From positions 1,302,001-1,366,000 of the forward strand of contig CM031552.1 in NCBI GenBank assembly GCA_018466975.1: a stretch of DNA of 64,000 nt. The letters are read 5' to 3'. Position 1 is the first letter of the stretch. Every line of letters starts with the position of its first letter. Below the pieces are notes generated by a model. That model was not told the DNA's origin. It searched no databases and saw nothing but the letters and a program-made list of their open reading frames with translations. Shown here one piece after another: positions 1 through 11,272 of this stretch. Source of the stretch: Sparassis latifolia. Taxonomy: Eukaryota; Basidiomycota; Agaricomycetes; Polyporales; Sparassidaceae. Both the position numbers and the translations under genes were made by a program.

Positions 1-1348
1 ACCCGATTTCAACTATAAGAACTTGAAGACTAATGAACTGAAAATGCTTACGGAGGGCTATATTGAGGAGCGTCTGCATGGGCACACAAATCTCAAGATT
101 CCGCAGATCGTTAAATGGCACGAGGGTGAGTTGATGCTCGCCATGTTGCGATGTTAGTCTAACAGGTCTCTTCTAGATGACATGGAGTTGTCGGTGCTCG
201 ATCCACGCCACGCACTCATCCCACTTGTCATCGATGCTAAGGGCACCAGGCTCCAGCTCGTGCGCGACACAAAGGATTCGCTGAAGGTGCCTGGATGTTT
301 AGCGACCAAGCCTGAGCTTGATTCGAACTCCGAGAGTGAGGAGGAGGAGGAGGACCAGGAGGCACTGCCGCCACCACCGTCACCGCCGCCGCTGTGGAGC
401 AAGCGTTCCAAGTCCAAGTCAGCCGGTACCAAGGCTCCTTCTGCAACAAAGGTCGGCGGTACAAATCAAGTTCACAAGCGTCGCCGGGAACTAGACATCA
501 ATGAAGATGTTCAATCAGACGAGGTCCAAGAAGTTATTCCTGTTGTCAGGGACATCCGCGGGGCCACAACACGCCTCCCTTTACAGCATGCTGCATCTCC
601 CCACGGTCACGTTGCCCCTCGCAGTAGAAGGCAGTACGAGGATGAGCTCGAAGGATACAGCAGTGCTGACAGCGTGCATGCTGGCATCAACAATAGAGCT
701 GCCACTCGTTATCAAGGCCAGTTGCCCAAACACCATGCCGCGCCCTTGCCAAAGCGAGAGGCGCACCGATCTGACTCTCATACTCGAGGTATCAGGCCGC
801 CCTCTGTTATCCCTCCTTCGCGGCTTCCATCAGGCAACGCGCCGAGCACTGGATATTCGCGCGGCTACTCCCCGACCATTGCATATGTCCCACGGGCGAG
901 CAATTCTATTGGCGGGCATGCACGTGGCTACTCCCCTGCTGCTGGATTTCCTCCTCGTCTGGCGTCTCATGCACATCGGTCACAGTTGCAACGTGCAGGT
1001 CATTCTCAACCTTTAGCGGTGCCCTCCCATCAAGACCTTAGCATCCAAGAGGATGAGAACCACCGTTATCACTACCAAGCCCACACCCGAGGGGCGGGAC
1101 AGCAAGACTTCGTGCGACGGGCAGATAATGTCATTGAGGAGGAGGATGAGTTTGTTGACAAAGGTAGGATGCCTCAGCAGTCGATGCATGCAGGTCGAGC
1201 GACACTGGGCAGAACTTTCACTAATGCTGTTGCTGGGCCAAGTGGCAAGTACTCTCATCATCATGCGGAGGCGGGGCCAAGCTATATTGACTATGCACCT
1301 GATGACGTCGGTGCGCTTTTTGACGATCCGGTGTACTATGACGAATAA
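1..1348 (+). CDS. 3' part of a low-complexity hypothetical protein gene
   Basis: The reading frame is open from the window edge to about 125. A GT-AG intron of 51 nt (126-176) follows, and then a long exon ends at a stop at 1346-1348. The first exon gives a compact, possibly folded segment (about 40 residues, ending in VKWHE), and the second begins DDMELSVLDPRHALIPL. The rest is an acidic run, a proline run, Lys/Ser-rich basic patches and repeated RGYSP-type sequence, so it is mostly disordered. The N-terminus is outside the window. I do not recognise the family. The organisation (small folded N-part plus disordered tail) resembles the multi-copy orphan genes found near transposons in agaricomycetes, but that is inference. 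Confidence 0.5.
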
Positions 1349-1494
1349 GACTTAGGTAGTTAAATTTGGATTATCTCCGATACTATGACCCAGTTTGGGA
1401 CTTGTCAATATATCATGAGATTTATCTGCGAGATTGTGTGTTTACAATATATGTGGGCACTTTGTGGGACATGGGAGGTCCACAGTACAAAATA

Positions 1495-2335
1495 AAGGCC
1501 TTGGGATGTCCTATCACCATAGGATGGGAGGTGCATGAAAAATCCCGAGCTTGAAAAGGCCATTTAATATGAGGCAGGAGGTCCGTCTCACCCAGTAGGT
1601 ACCTTGGGATGTCCATTTGATATCAGGTGGGAGGTCCGTCTCACCCTGTACAGACCTTGGGATGTCCATTTGATATGAGGCGGGAGGTCCGTCTTACCTA
1701 GTACCGACCTTGGGAAGTCCATTTGACATGAGGCGGGAGGTCCGTCTCACCTAGTAGGGACCTTGGGAAGTTCATTCTATATGAGGCGGGAGGTCCGTCT
1801 CACCCAGTAGGGACCTTGGGATGTCCATTTGATATGAGGCAGGAGGTCTGTCTCACCCAGTAGGGACCTTGGGATGTCCATTTGATATGAGGCGGGAGGT
1901 CTGTCTCACCCAGTAGGGACCTTGGGATGTCCATTTGATATGAGGCGGAAGGTCCGTTTTACCTAGTACAGACCTTGGGAAGTCCATTTGATATGAGGCG
2001 GGAGGTTCATCTTACCCAGTAGGGACCTTGGGATGTCCATTTGATATGAGGCGGAAGGTCCATCTCACTCTGTACAGACCTTGGGAAGTCCATTTGATAT
2101 GAGGCAGGAGGTTCGTCTCACCCCGTACAGACCTTGGGAAGTCCATTTGATATGAGGCGGGAGGTCCATCTCACCTAGTAGGGACCTTGGGATGTCTATT
2201 CTATATGAGGCAGAAGGTCCATCTCACCCACTACAGACCTTGGGAAGTCCATGCTCTGTCAGACAGGAGGTCCACCATACTAAATAGAGACCTTGGGAAG
2301 ACTATTCACTGTCAGACAGGAAGTCCAATATATAT
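1495..2335. repeat. 53-bp minisatellite, about 14 full units
   Basis: The word ACCTTGGGA recurs at 1601, 1654, 1707, 1760, 1813, 1866, 1919, 1972, 2025, 2078, 2131, 2184, 2237 and 2290, that is at exactly 53 bp each time. A degenerate unit lies upstream near 1500. Each unit contains GTCCATTTGATATGAGGC and GGAGGTCCGTCTCACC. Variation between units is by substitution only; no indel was seen across the 14 units. Stop codons occur in the frames I checked, so it is not coding. Confidence 0.95.
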
Positions 2336-2624
2336 GATGTAGAAGGTTGATCTGATATATGACCATAGCTTCATTGCGGGTAACACAGGAGATGCATCAC
2401 ATTAATAAGAGATGTGTCAGTGATAATTAGTAAATGGTGAGCACTATACATACAAATAGATTTCAATGTAGTATAATGTAAAATTAATAATAGGCAATGA
2501 GGGCAGCTTCTGTATGATATAGCGTAAAATGATGTTGCATGATTTACTTTTGCACTGAAACCTAGTTAATCATAAGATAAGCAAAAATACAGATATTAAT
2601 GCTTTGTTCCTGCATTGACAAACA
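2336..2624. other. AT-rich spacer between two minisatellites
   Basis: About 290 bases of AT-rich sequence. I see no coding frame, no known repeat and no RNA gene. Confidence 0.5.
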
Positions 2625-2639
2625 ATGTGTTCAAGCAGA

Positions 2640-2950
2640 TGTGTGACAACATGTACTCCAACAAATCATTCTAGCAGACCTGCAATGACACCTACTCCAA
2701 CAAGTCATTCAAGGAGGTGTGTAATGACACCTACTCCAACAAGTTGTTCAATGAGGCCTGCGATGACACCTACTCCAACAAGTCGTTCAAAGATGCCTGT
2801 GATGACACCTACTCCAACAAGTCGTTCATGTAGGCCTGCGATGACACCTACTCCAACAAGTCGTTCTAGCAGACCTGTGATGACATCTACTCTAACAAGT
2901 CATTCAAGGAGGCCTGCAATGACACCTACTCTAACAAGTCATGCAGATGT
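2640..2950 (+). repeat. 39-bp minisatellite, about 8 units, open in one frame
   Basis: The word ACTCCAACAAGT (with small variants) recurs near 2649, 2688, 2727, 2766, 2805, 2844, 2883 and 2922, always 39 bp apart. Because 39 is a multiple of three, one plus-strand frame stays open for 126 codons (2625-3005) and repeats a 13-residue unit of the form MTPTPTSRSxxPx. No splice-linked neighbouring exon or conserved domain supports a real protein, so I call it a repeat. An expressed Ser/Thr-rich repeat protein cannot be excluded. Confidence 0.9.
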
Positions 2951-3005
2951 GAGAAGAGACCTATATACCATGATTAGATGCAAATATATATCTGTGAAAT
3001 TCTGA

Positions 3006-3372
3006 ATTTGCATTCACAGCTGCACACATATAGTTCTAGAATGCACAGTAAGAAGAGGGCAAGTAGCATAAGACCTACAGTACAATAAGATATAAGCTAG
3101 AAAGTGAAAAATACCAGACTATAGGAGGTCCATAATCCCCCCTGATACCCTTTAACCAGTAATAATGCAAGGGAGGTCCATGGGAGAACCTAGACAACAG
3201 GAAAGATATAGAGCTCATGGGCCCGTTCAGATAGTACCCTCAAGTAGCTCCCACTTCAGGACCTCCTCAGCTGTGAGATGTCCCACAGGACCAGTGGGCC
3301 ATGCACTAATCCCATGGGCAGACCACCCCCTGGGAGGCTCTTAGCCACAACAAACAGTAGATTATATTGAGG
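3006..3372. other. Intergenic, no gene seen
   Basis: Contains scattered GGAGGTCC words like those of the 53-bp minisatellite but no regular array. Nothing else recognisable. Confidence 0.4.
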
Positions 3373-4444
3373 CTAAGAGCTAGGGATAGGAGGTACCCTG
3401 AAGTGGAATATGGGAGCCAGGTACGGGTTCTGATCAGAATTGAGTCCCCTGGATGATGCAGCCAATGACACTTTTCTGCCCATGTACCACAGTCTGCCAG
3501 CTATAGCCGCAGTGATGCTAATGTTGACAGCGAGATCCAGGGACCAGCCGACGGGACCTAGTCTCTTCAGCTCCACACCATAGATGTCGGCGTTAGGCTG
3601 GGCCAGGAGCCCAGTAGTGGCACAAGCAGAGCCTAGTGTTCACCGGTCAGTCATAGGTACGGAAGAGTGCACACAATATTTACCCATATGAGCCAAATCA
3701 ACAACAACCTGCACAAAGATGTAAAAGTGGACCGGGCATGATGAGAACGAGAAACGCACAGGAAGGATGCATATCAACCAATTGCGATCCCATACAACAT
3801 ATAGACGCCAAATCCGCAACGAACGTGAGACATGTTTATTGCAAGTAATCATGTTGGAATGCACAAGAGCTATGTCCTGAAGCCACACCTGAAAAAATAT
3901 AGTTCAGATATGAGCGATTGCGAGAAAAGCGAGATGTACAGTGGTATCATAGAGCACAGTTTTCATTACTGCCACTCCGTTGGTTTTATTCGCCCAGTAC
4001 AGAGTGGAGTACAGCGGAGGTGCAGGACTAGGCACGTATATGAACGCCTCCAAGAGTTGATGCAACGAGCCCGCAACGTGAGCAGTGGCGAACGCGAACA
4101 AGACAATTGATGTTACACCCAACATCCTGCGACACAATTAAGCAAACATTCATACAAGAACAGGAGGTGAGATGTCAGACCATTGATTGCTTCTACTATT
4201 CTTCCAGAATGTGACCCATAGAGCGCCGGTAGCAATGATATAGCTAGGCGTGCAAGACCTCATTGTTAGCATTCCATCGGTGAACTCAGCATGTTACTCA
4301 CTTCATACCTAGAGAACACCAATATGAGTATGAGATGGCCTGAACATTTACGACAGTCGCAAGGGACATACCCCACAGAACGGATTCGATCCATATCCCC
4401 ACTAGACTTATCTTATTGAGGGGTGGAATTGCAGTGGACGCCAT
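3373..4444 (-). CDS. Multi-pass membrane protein, basidiomycete orphan family
   Basis: Several minus-strand exons carry hydrophobic segments typical of a 7-TM basidiomycete membrane family. A likely start is the ATG at 4444 (MASTAIPPLNK, followed by VGIWIESVLWG). A later exon around 3904-4137 reads FAFATAHVAGSLHQLLEAF then LYWANKTNGVAVMKT, and the next around 3640-3888 gives RIWRLYVVWDRNW. The last exon (3373-3576) contains AGRLWYMGRK and NPYLAPIF. The usual final TM segment after NPYLAPIF is not obvious, so the 3' end may be missing or in an exon I did not find. No enzymatic motif is present and the function is unknown. Exon borders are uncertain. Confidence 0.5.
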
Positions 4445-5995
4445 GGTGCTACAGTTCGTCTTGCCGAAATCGACCACTGAAGCACATTATAAACCCAGAT
4501 CATTGATGGGAGCAGTCAAATCTGGTAGGATAGCCGTCAGTGTGTCCCTCCTGGAGAACGGCCAGATGGAGAGGCTTCCAAGGATATTCCTCTATAACAG
4601 ATTGATTTCTTCGCACGGAAGGAAGCTCCCAAAGTAAAGGTATCTGCGATAAAGATGGTACAGAGCCAATGCGGGCGCTATCATTTTCGATAGTCCAACA
4701 ATCAGAAAAAACGTCGCTGCTCAAGTGCTGAGCACTGATCACTCCGAGGGACGCGCGAGATGGAGCCTCGATGCTAGATGAGTCCGTTGGTATGAACCTG
4801 TTGGAGTAACGCGTTTCCCTATCACTCGGCGGATCTCATCGTGTCAACTCAAGTTGGGTGTAAAATAAAATATAAAATAAATATTAAGGGTTGGAAAATA
4901 CAGCGACAATGTTGACACCGGAATTACCGTTATGCACGGTCCGCGGCAGTCGCGCGAGTCAATTCTGCAAGGGTATTGGTGAGAAATTGTAATTTTTTTC
5001 TTCTGCCTGCGGCATCACTCATGCATCTCAGAGTGAATGCCACTAATTCCTTGACACCGTAAGAAGACACAACTGCCTGCTTATCTCATCTTTGCCCATG
5101 GATGAGAGTGGATGGTTTTTTGGACTCACCTTCTTCATATCACTGGGGAATCCAACCGTGATCATCGGTGTACTAAGGGGAGGATACAAGGAATCAAGTT
5201 CAGTGTAGATACAGCTCTCCTGCCAAATATTTTGGATAGTTTCTGAGAGATGGAGGAGTGTCCGAAACAGTCAGATGTACTCAAATTTATGGCTGTAGAG
5301 GTTGAGCGTGCGAAATTTGCTGGGGCAGCCTGAGCAGTGTTCAGTATGTCATTACCATGGTATTTTTGGGCGTTGCAAAGTCTACTTTCCCCACTTGGTT
5401 CCCCACATATAATCCGGGTCCTTGAGGCCACACTCGGTCACATCACCCTTGCTCGGCCCTACCCCAGTTCACGAGGTCCTCGACTTCTCGGGAGGGAAAG
5501 ACGTTCTTGTGACTGAGCAGAACTTGAAGTGACTTGTTGGTCAGCAGGGACGACCCCGCGGCATCACAATCAAGCCGCAATGGTATTCTGTTGTAGCTGT
5601 GGTGACCACCAGCGGTGTGGTACCCCGTGGTATAGAAGTTAATATAGCTGTGGTACCCCTGTTGCGGTGTTCTGAGGCGTGCAGTGTGACCCTGTGGGTC
5701 CATGTTCGGAAACTCCGAGGGGAAGTGCATGTACGAATTTCACCTCTTTGTCGGCCCATGACTCACCTTCTTGTGCTAAGGCACTATTGTGCATGTGCCA
5801 TGCTTCCGAGGAAGTGGTGGAGTTTGCAAATTTCAAGGTCTAACGTTAGTATGGAATTCTTGGTCTCACGCGTTACTCTTCGCGATTCGACGCTAATGAT
5901 AAATGATGGGGGAAGCAATCTGAAGCAATATATTCATGGCGGTTCCATCTTTGCCAAGCTAGCATTCCATCTGGTAAGTGTCTCGTGCGCGCTGA
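4445..5995. other. Long stretch without a supportable gene
   Basis: Short overlapping frames exist on both strands (for example 5443-5730 minus and 5599-6000 plus) but none shows a recognisable motif, splice structure or compositional support. The retrotransposon starts at the right border. Confidence 0.4.
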
Positions 5996-5999
5996 CCCT

Positions 6000-6393
6000 T
6001 GTTGGGCCCGACGACGTGTTCGGTTTGGTCTTATTGTGTCCCTTCCGAAAATGGTATGTCTCCATTTCATTTTGAGGAGATCTTGTACGACATATTCTCG
6101 ACTCAGTTTCCCTATTCCTAGTCATACGATTTTGTCACTTCCTGACCCTCTGACAAGTCACCCACTACGTATGATGACTCGTCCTTATTCCCATCGAGAT
6201 TCTGACTCTACATAGCATCGATCCCACAGCTCGGCTTGTCTCTCGCTGACTACACTTATCTCTGTACTGACTCAGACCGATTGTACTGTACGAGTATTTA
6301 AGTAGGCCGAGAATGACGAATACACCAGAATTCTCTCGCCCCGTTTTGCAGTCTCACCGGTCTGAGCTCCGTAAGAAATAGGGCGATACCACA
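6000..6393 (+). repeat. Left LTR
   Basis: 394 bp, TG...CA ends. It contains a TATA-like TATTTAA at 6295-6301, a plausible U3 promoter element, also present in the right copy. Confidence 0.93.
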
Positions 6394-6408
6394 CTTGATC
6401 AAGTGTGG
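6389..6408. promoter_or_regulatory. Perfect 20-bp palindrome across the left LTR end / primer-binding region
   Basis: Ten bases starting CCACACTTGA are followed directly by their exact reverse complement. The palindrome spans the end of the left LTR (6393) and the first bases where the primer-binding site should lie. The right LTR end (CCACACCCTT) lacks it, so the internal half belongs to the element. It may be part of the minus-strand priming structure, as in elements that self-prime. That role is inference. Confidence 0.6.
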
Positions 6409-6608
6409 GGTTACCTGCAGCAGCCTCATACTTCGAGACAGGACTCTCGCCGTTGATCGAGCTTCACTCTCCTCAGCTAATATCTTTCTGTCGACACTGT
6501 TCTTGACGTCACCGTTCTCCCGTTGATGTTCACCCCCCCCCTTCGCACTCAGTGGTACGCCATTTATTGTAGTACTACACCTTCCTATTTCGTACTAAGT
6601 GCGCCACT

Positions 6609-8000
6609 ATGGATCCTCAGGCTCAGCTCACCGCGCTTGCTGCTGGCCTTCCCGAGGACACCTATCACGCTCTCGAGGCAATCCTTCGTGATCTTGACCA
6701 CCGCATTACTCACACTCAGGCCCCAGCCCTTTCTGCCGACGATATCTGCATTGCCCTCGAACACGGTTTTGCGAACGCCCAATTCAATCTCCCTCCAGCA
6801 CATTTTACTCTCCCACCTGCTCCTCCTCTGCCACCTGTTTCCGTGCATCCCGGCCAATTCAAGGTCGACCTCGCACATTTCCATGGCAAGGATAGCGACG
6901 ATCTTGGTGCTTGGCTGACGTTGATCGAGGATTACCTCCGAGGTCAGCACATTCCCGAGGTGGATTGGCCGCTACAAGTCCCGATGCTGTTCCGTGGTGA
7001 GGCTCAGCGTTGGTTGCACAGAAGAAGAAGATCGGGCACGGCTTTACCTGGGCTGAGTTGTGAAAGGCTCTGACAGACAAGTTCGATACGCCATTGCATG
7101 TTGAGACTCTGCGCAATGAGCTGTGTTCTGTTCCTTGGAAAGGGAACCTTACTCGATATGCTGCCGCTTTTCGCGACCTCGAGACTCAGATTCCTGAGGT
7201 TGACATGACATTTGGTGACCACTTGTTGAATTTTCTCAGCCGTCTTCCAGTCGAGTTTGCGAAGGACATCCGCCGCGACAAGCCAAAGAATGTCGAGGAG
7301 ATGTATTTTTCGGCGCGCGAGATCGAATGCCTCTCAAACCTTCATCATGTCCCTGCGCAGCATCAGAACAACACGAACAGTTTCCGCAAGAAGACGAAAG
7401 GGTTTACTCACCGTCTTTTTTCATCATCTTCGTCTTCTCCATCTGCCGCATCATCCTCACCTTCGGCTCCTCCTATGTCTTCGTCACCATTTACTGGTCC
7501 AGTTCCGATGGACCTTGATGCGATGGAACAGCCACCGCCACTGAAGACGAAGGATCGGGTTAGCCATGTACATTGCTTTAACTGCAATGGCCTTGGCCAT
7601 TATAGCCGAAATTGTTGCTTACCTCGGAAATGTCGTCCTCCACAGGAGTTGAACCTCTTCGAGGGAAGTGAGCCCCCGCTGTTCACTGATTGCTGCGAGG
7701 AACCATTGGAGTTATCAGTGCTTGATCTATCCGATGATGCACCTGAACCTCATTTATTGCCCACCTATGCTGTCCAGCTCACTCCCAGTGTCAATGCGAA
7801 GCCTCTTCAGCTCGCATTGGCCATTATTGATACTGGTGCCGCCTACTGCTATATCAAGCCGTCAGTTGTCAGAAGGGCTAATCTTACGACGTACCCTATG
7901 ACGGCTCATTCTGTTCGCGTGCGGGTGCCACTACCACGTCAGCTTGGGCTCATTTTGCCATCGAAATCGGGGGTTGGCAGAAGCCGATTTGTGCATTCAT
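6609..8000 (+). pseudogene. gag and protease region, frame-broken
   Basis: Starts at ATG 6609 (MDPQAQLTALAAG). The capsid-like part runs in one frame to about 7012, where continuity moves to another frame at TGGTTGCACAG, consistent with a missing base. The new frame then carries a TGA at 7061-7063 before resuming (KALTDKFDTPLH). It includes the zinc knuckle CFNCNGLGHYSRNC (7574-7615, CX2CX4HX4C) and the aspartic protease active site DTGA (7829-7840). A further frame change near 7920, inside the protease, joins to the pol frame. Because that change falls inside a domain, I read it as damage rather than programmed frameshifting. Confidence 0.85.
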
Positions 8001-8001
8001 T

Positions 8002-11000
8002 TTGGACACCGATACACTGCGCTTCGACATGGTTATCGGCCAAGAATGGCTGCAGAAGTATAATGCGCAGCCTGATTGGGCTACGTGCTCTTGGTTCTTG
8101 ATGGATCCGCATACTTGTCAGGTTGTACGGCTGCATGTCATGACTGTACAGCAGCCTCTTCCCCTGCCGTGCATCGCTGGAGCCGCTGCATCAAACCGTT
8201 GGGCTTCTCTTGTAGCTGCCCCATTGGAGTTGTACTCGTTAGCTGAAGAACCTGTAACTGAGTCTCCGCAGGAAACCTCTGGCCACAAATTCCCACTAGC
8301 GAAGATCAAATCATTTGGTGCGCGCTTGCATGCATGTATGAAGGCAAAGTTTCCATGGTTATTTCGTACGAAGCTTGGTGCACCACCAGCAGGTCGATGT
8401 GAACATGTCATCGATGTGACTGGAACACGACCAATTCGTGCGCATGGGCGTCCTTTATCGCCACCGGAGCACGAGGAGGTTCGAAAGTTGGTTGACGAAG
8501 GTCTGCGGGATGGAATTATTGAACCAAGCAAGTCTCCGTGGTCCATGCCATTGATTCTCATTCGGAAGAAGGACGGGAAAATGCGGGTATGTGTTGATTT
8601 CCGTCAGCTTAATAACTTCACTGTACAGAATGCTTACCCTCTTCCTCGTATCGATGATTCCTATCAAAATCTTCATCGCGTGCATTTCTTCACGACCCTT
8701 GACTTGCGATCCGGTTACTGGCAGATCTCACTCAGTGCTGCATCACGCCCGCTGACCGCGTTTGCTATGCATTTCGGCCACTATCAGTTTTGTGTTATGC
8801 CTCTCGGCCTCTGCAATGCACCTGTGACTTTCCAGAACTTTATGAACGACCTCCTTCGTTCGCATCTTGATCGCTGCGTAATGGTCTACCTTGATGACAT
8901 CATCATCTACTCACCGAACCTTCCGCAGCATCTCGCTAATGTCGACTGGGTCCTCACCTGTCTTGATCACCAGGGTCTGATCCTACATGAGGACAAATGT
9001 CAGTGGGTTCAAACTGAGTTGACTTATCTTGGGCACATTGTTTCTATTGCTGGTGTCCGTCCGAATCCAGAGAAAGTCCAGGCCATCACTGAATGGCCAC
9101 GTCCCGATAACGTTACTCATCTTCGCAGTTTCCTCAATCTTACTGGCTACTACCGCCATTTCATGAAAGGGTTTGCGAAGATTGCTGGGCCGATGTATGA
9201 TTTATTGAAGGGCAATCCCCGGAAGCGTGCTAAAATTAAATGGTCAGCCCCTTGCGAACAGGCTTTTGTCGCTTTGAAATTGCGACTTACCTCTGCTCCT
9301 CTTCTCAGTTACCCGTCACCTTGGCGTCTCTTCATTCTCAATGTTGATGCTTCGGGCCATGCTATTGGTGGTATCCTCCATCAATCGCAAAATGATTTTC
9401 CCAAGGGGGAGGGAGATCACTCACGCTTCGCGTTCAAGGAGTCTGATCTTCAGCCGATTGCTTTTGAATCACATCGTATGACCCCGACTGAGCAGCGGTA
9501 CTCCACGCAGGAGTGTGAAATGCTTGCGATTGATCACTGTTTGCAGAAATGGCGAAGCTACATTGAAGGCTCACCTGTTGTTGTGCGTTCTGACCATGAA
9601 TCTTTGAAGTACTTCTTGTCGCAGAAACATTTGGGTCGCCATCTTGCCCATTTCGCCGACAACATCGCACACTTTGATGTGTTAATCCAGTACCGCCCCG
9701 GTCATAATCAGCTTGCCGCTGATGCATTGTCCTGTCGTGATGGCCAAGCTGATGTTCCAGACTACGAGGCCTCTGGCCCATTGTTTGCGAACCCGATGGA
9801 GCCAGCAGTGGACTATGATAGGTCAGCGCTTTTCGAGACTTTGAAGAAATGGAGAGAAGGCTTACTTCGAGATGCTAGTGCTGAGCCGAGTCGTCGCGGC
9901 TTCCTCGTCCGCGATGGTGCACTCTTTCACTCTGTTGACCTTGGTCAGGGCGAAGTCTTCTTGCCAGTTTCGGTGAACCTTGACGAGGCCTTGCGGGTCA
10001 TTCGGGAGGTACACACTGACCTCGGACATCTCGGTGTTCGTGCGGTTGCGAAAGTATTGAAGTCGCGCGTATGGCTGCCAATTGTCACTGAGTTAGTCGA
10101 ATTCGTTATCCGTCGCTGCGATGCTTGCCAGTTCACGCAGTGCGAGGCTCCACCTGCCCAGCCGTTGCACCCACTTCCTCGTACGGATGCCTTTGATCAT
10201 TGGGCTTTAGACTTTATAGGTCCCCTGGTGAAATCGAAAGAAGGAAATGAGTATATTCTTACCGCCATGGATCACAGCACTGATTTTGCCTATGCGACTG
10301 CAATTCCACGCCGTTCTCATATTGCTGTCATCGCATTGCTGCGCCGCCTTATCACGACCCATGGGAAGCCTTCCACCATCCTCATGGATAATGGAGAGGA
10401 ATTTCTGTTGTATCCTTTTCAGAATTATCTTCAGCGATTAGGAATTCAGCACTTACACACCTCGCCATACCATTCGCAGACGAATGGCCGCCTCGAGAAG
10501 TTTAACGATATGCTGGTACAGACATTGGCACGTTATACGGCTCCCAACCGACAGGACGAATGGGATCAATACTTATCAGATGCACTTCTTGCGCAGCGCG
10601 CGCATGTCAGTCGGAGCCATGGCACATCACCTTTCTTCCTTGTGTTTGGTCGTCAGCCTCGTCTTCCGCACGAAACGACTTACGACCTTCTTCGGGCACC
10701 ACCGACCGACGCGGAGATCGCGACATTGCAAAACCGTCATCTCGAGCATGTTCAGAACCTTGAGAGGTTCCGAACTGAGGCGAACACATGCGCCTTGCGC
10801 CGCTTGCAGGATGAGGTGTGCCGCTGTGAGGATACTTACCACGAACGCGCGCTCGGGATTAGCGATTATGTCCTTCGACGTTCGGAGAACCCGATGAAAC
10901 TCCATCTGTGCTGGGATGGACCCTTCATCATTCACGATGTCACTGACCGGAACGTTTATCAGCTCTGCACACAAAACGGCTACATCCTTCGTACCTTGTA

Positions 11001-11154
11001 CAATGCTGCCCGTTTGAAATGTTATCACCCGTCGAATCTGGATCCCGAGTTATGGTACTCCTCTGCCGACCTTCAGCATCACGACGCCCGAGCGCGAATG
11101 CAACGCCGACTCAACACTAGTCTCGGTCACGCTGGCACCTCTCGTGATGCCTAA
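8002..11154 (+). CDS. Retrotransposon pol: reverse transcriptase, RNase H, integrase
   Basis: One frame is open for 1,050 codons from the first ATG at 8002. It really continues upstream to about 7920, so that ATG is inside the polyprotein (end of protease). Reverse transcriptase shows VCVDFRQLN, FTTLDLRSGYWQI, and the catalytic YLDD at 8887-8898. RNase H follows (NVDASGHAIGGIL). Integrase has the H2C2 zinc site (HTDLGH ... CDAC). Its catalytic triad lies in ALDFIGP, MDNGEEF and GRLEKFND, and a GPF/Y-type region (CWDGPFIIHD) follows. No clear chromodomain is visible at the C-terminus. This part looks intact, so it could supply enzymes in trans, but translation would depend on the broken upstream frame. 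Confidence 0.93.
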   Translation: MDTDTLRFDMVIGQEWLQKYNAQPDWATCSWFLMDPHTCQVVRLHVMTVQQPLPLPCIAGAAASNRWASLVAAPLELYSLAEEPVTESPQETSGHKFPLAKIKSFGARLHACMKAKFPWLFRTKLGAPPAGRCEHVIDVTGTRPIRAHGRPLSPPEHEEVRKLVDEGLRDGIIEPSKSPWSMPLILIRKKDGKMRVCVDFRQLNNFTVQNAYPLPRIDDSYQNLHRVHFFTTLDLRSGYWQISLSAASRPLTAFAMHFGHYQFCVMPLGLCNAPVTFQNFMNDLLRSHLDRCVMVYLDDIIIYSPNLPQHLANVDWVLTCLDHQGLILHEDKCQWVQTELTYLGHIVSIAGVRPNPEKVQAITEWPRPDNVTHLRSFLNLTGYYRHFMKGFAKIAGPMYDLLKGNPRKRAKIKWSAPCEQAFVALKLRLTSAPLLSYPSPWRLFILNVDASGHAIGGILHQSQNDFPKGEGDHSRFAFKESDLQPIAFESHRMTPTEQRYSTQECEMLAIDHCLQKWRSYIEGSPVVVRSDHESLKYFLSQKHLGRHLAHFADNIAHFDVLIQYRPGHNQLAADALSCRDGQADVPDYEASGPLFANPMEPAVDYDRSALFETLKKWREGLLRDASAEPSRRGFLVRDGALFHSVDLGQGEVFLPVSVNLDEALRVIREVHTDLGHLGVRAVAKVLKSRVWLPIVTELVEFVIRRCDACQFTQCEAPPAQPLHPLPRTDAFDHWALDFIGPLVKSKEGNEYILTAMDHSTDFAYATAIPRRSHIAVIALLRRLITTHGKPSTILMDNGEEFLLYPFQNYLQRLGIQHLHTSPYHSQTNGRLEKFNDMLVQTLARYTAPNRQDEWDQYLSDALLAQRAHVSRSHGTSPFFLVFGRQPRLPHETTYDLLRAPPTDAEIATLQNRHLEHVQNLERFRTEANTCALRRLQDEVCRCEDTYHERALGISDYVLRRSENPMKLHLCWDGPFIIHDVTDRNVYQLCTQNGYILRTLYNAARLKCYHPSNLDPELWYSSADLQHHDARARMQRRLNTSLGHAGTSRDA

Positions 11155-11272
11155 AAAAATGGTGTCAGCTCTTTTGATGCATGACCTACCTTCTCTTATT
11201 GTCTTCTGTCTCCTTGGTTGTCAGTATTCGTCGTTTATCTTGCCGGAGCAAGGTTTTTGTACGAGGGGATGG

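Noticed and set aside
5443..5730. Minus-strand frame beside the left LTR
   Set aside because: Some protein-like sequence but no recognisable motif, and no continuation beyond the right LTR that would show a gene split by the insertion.
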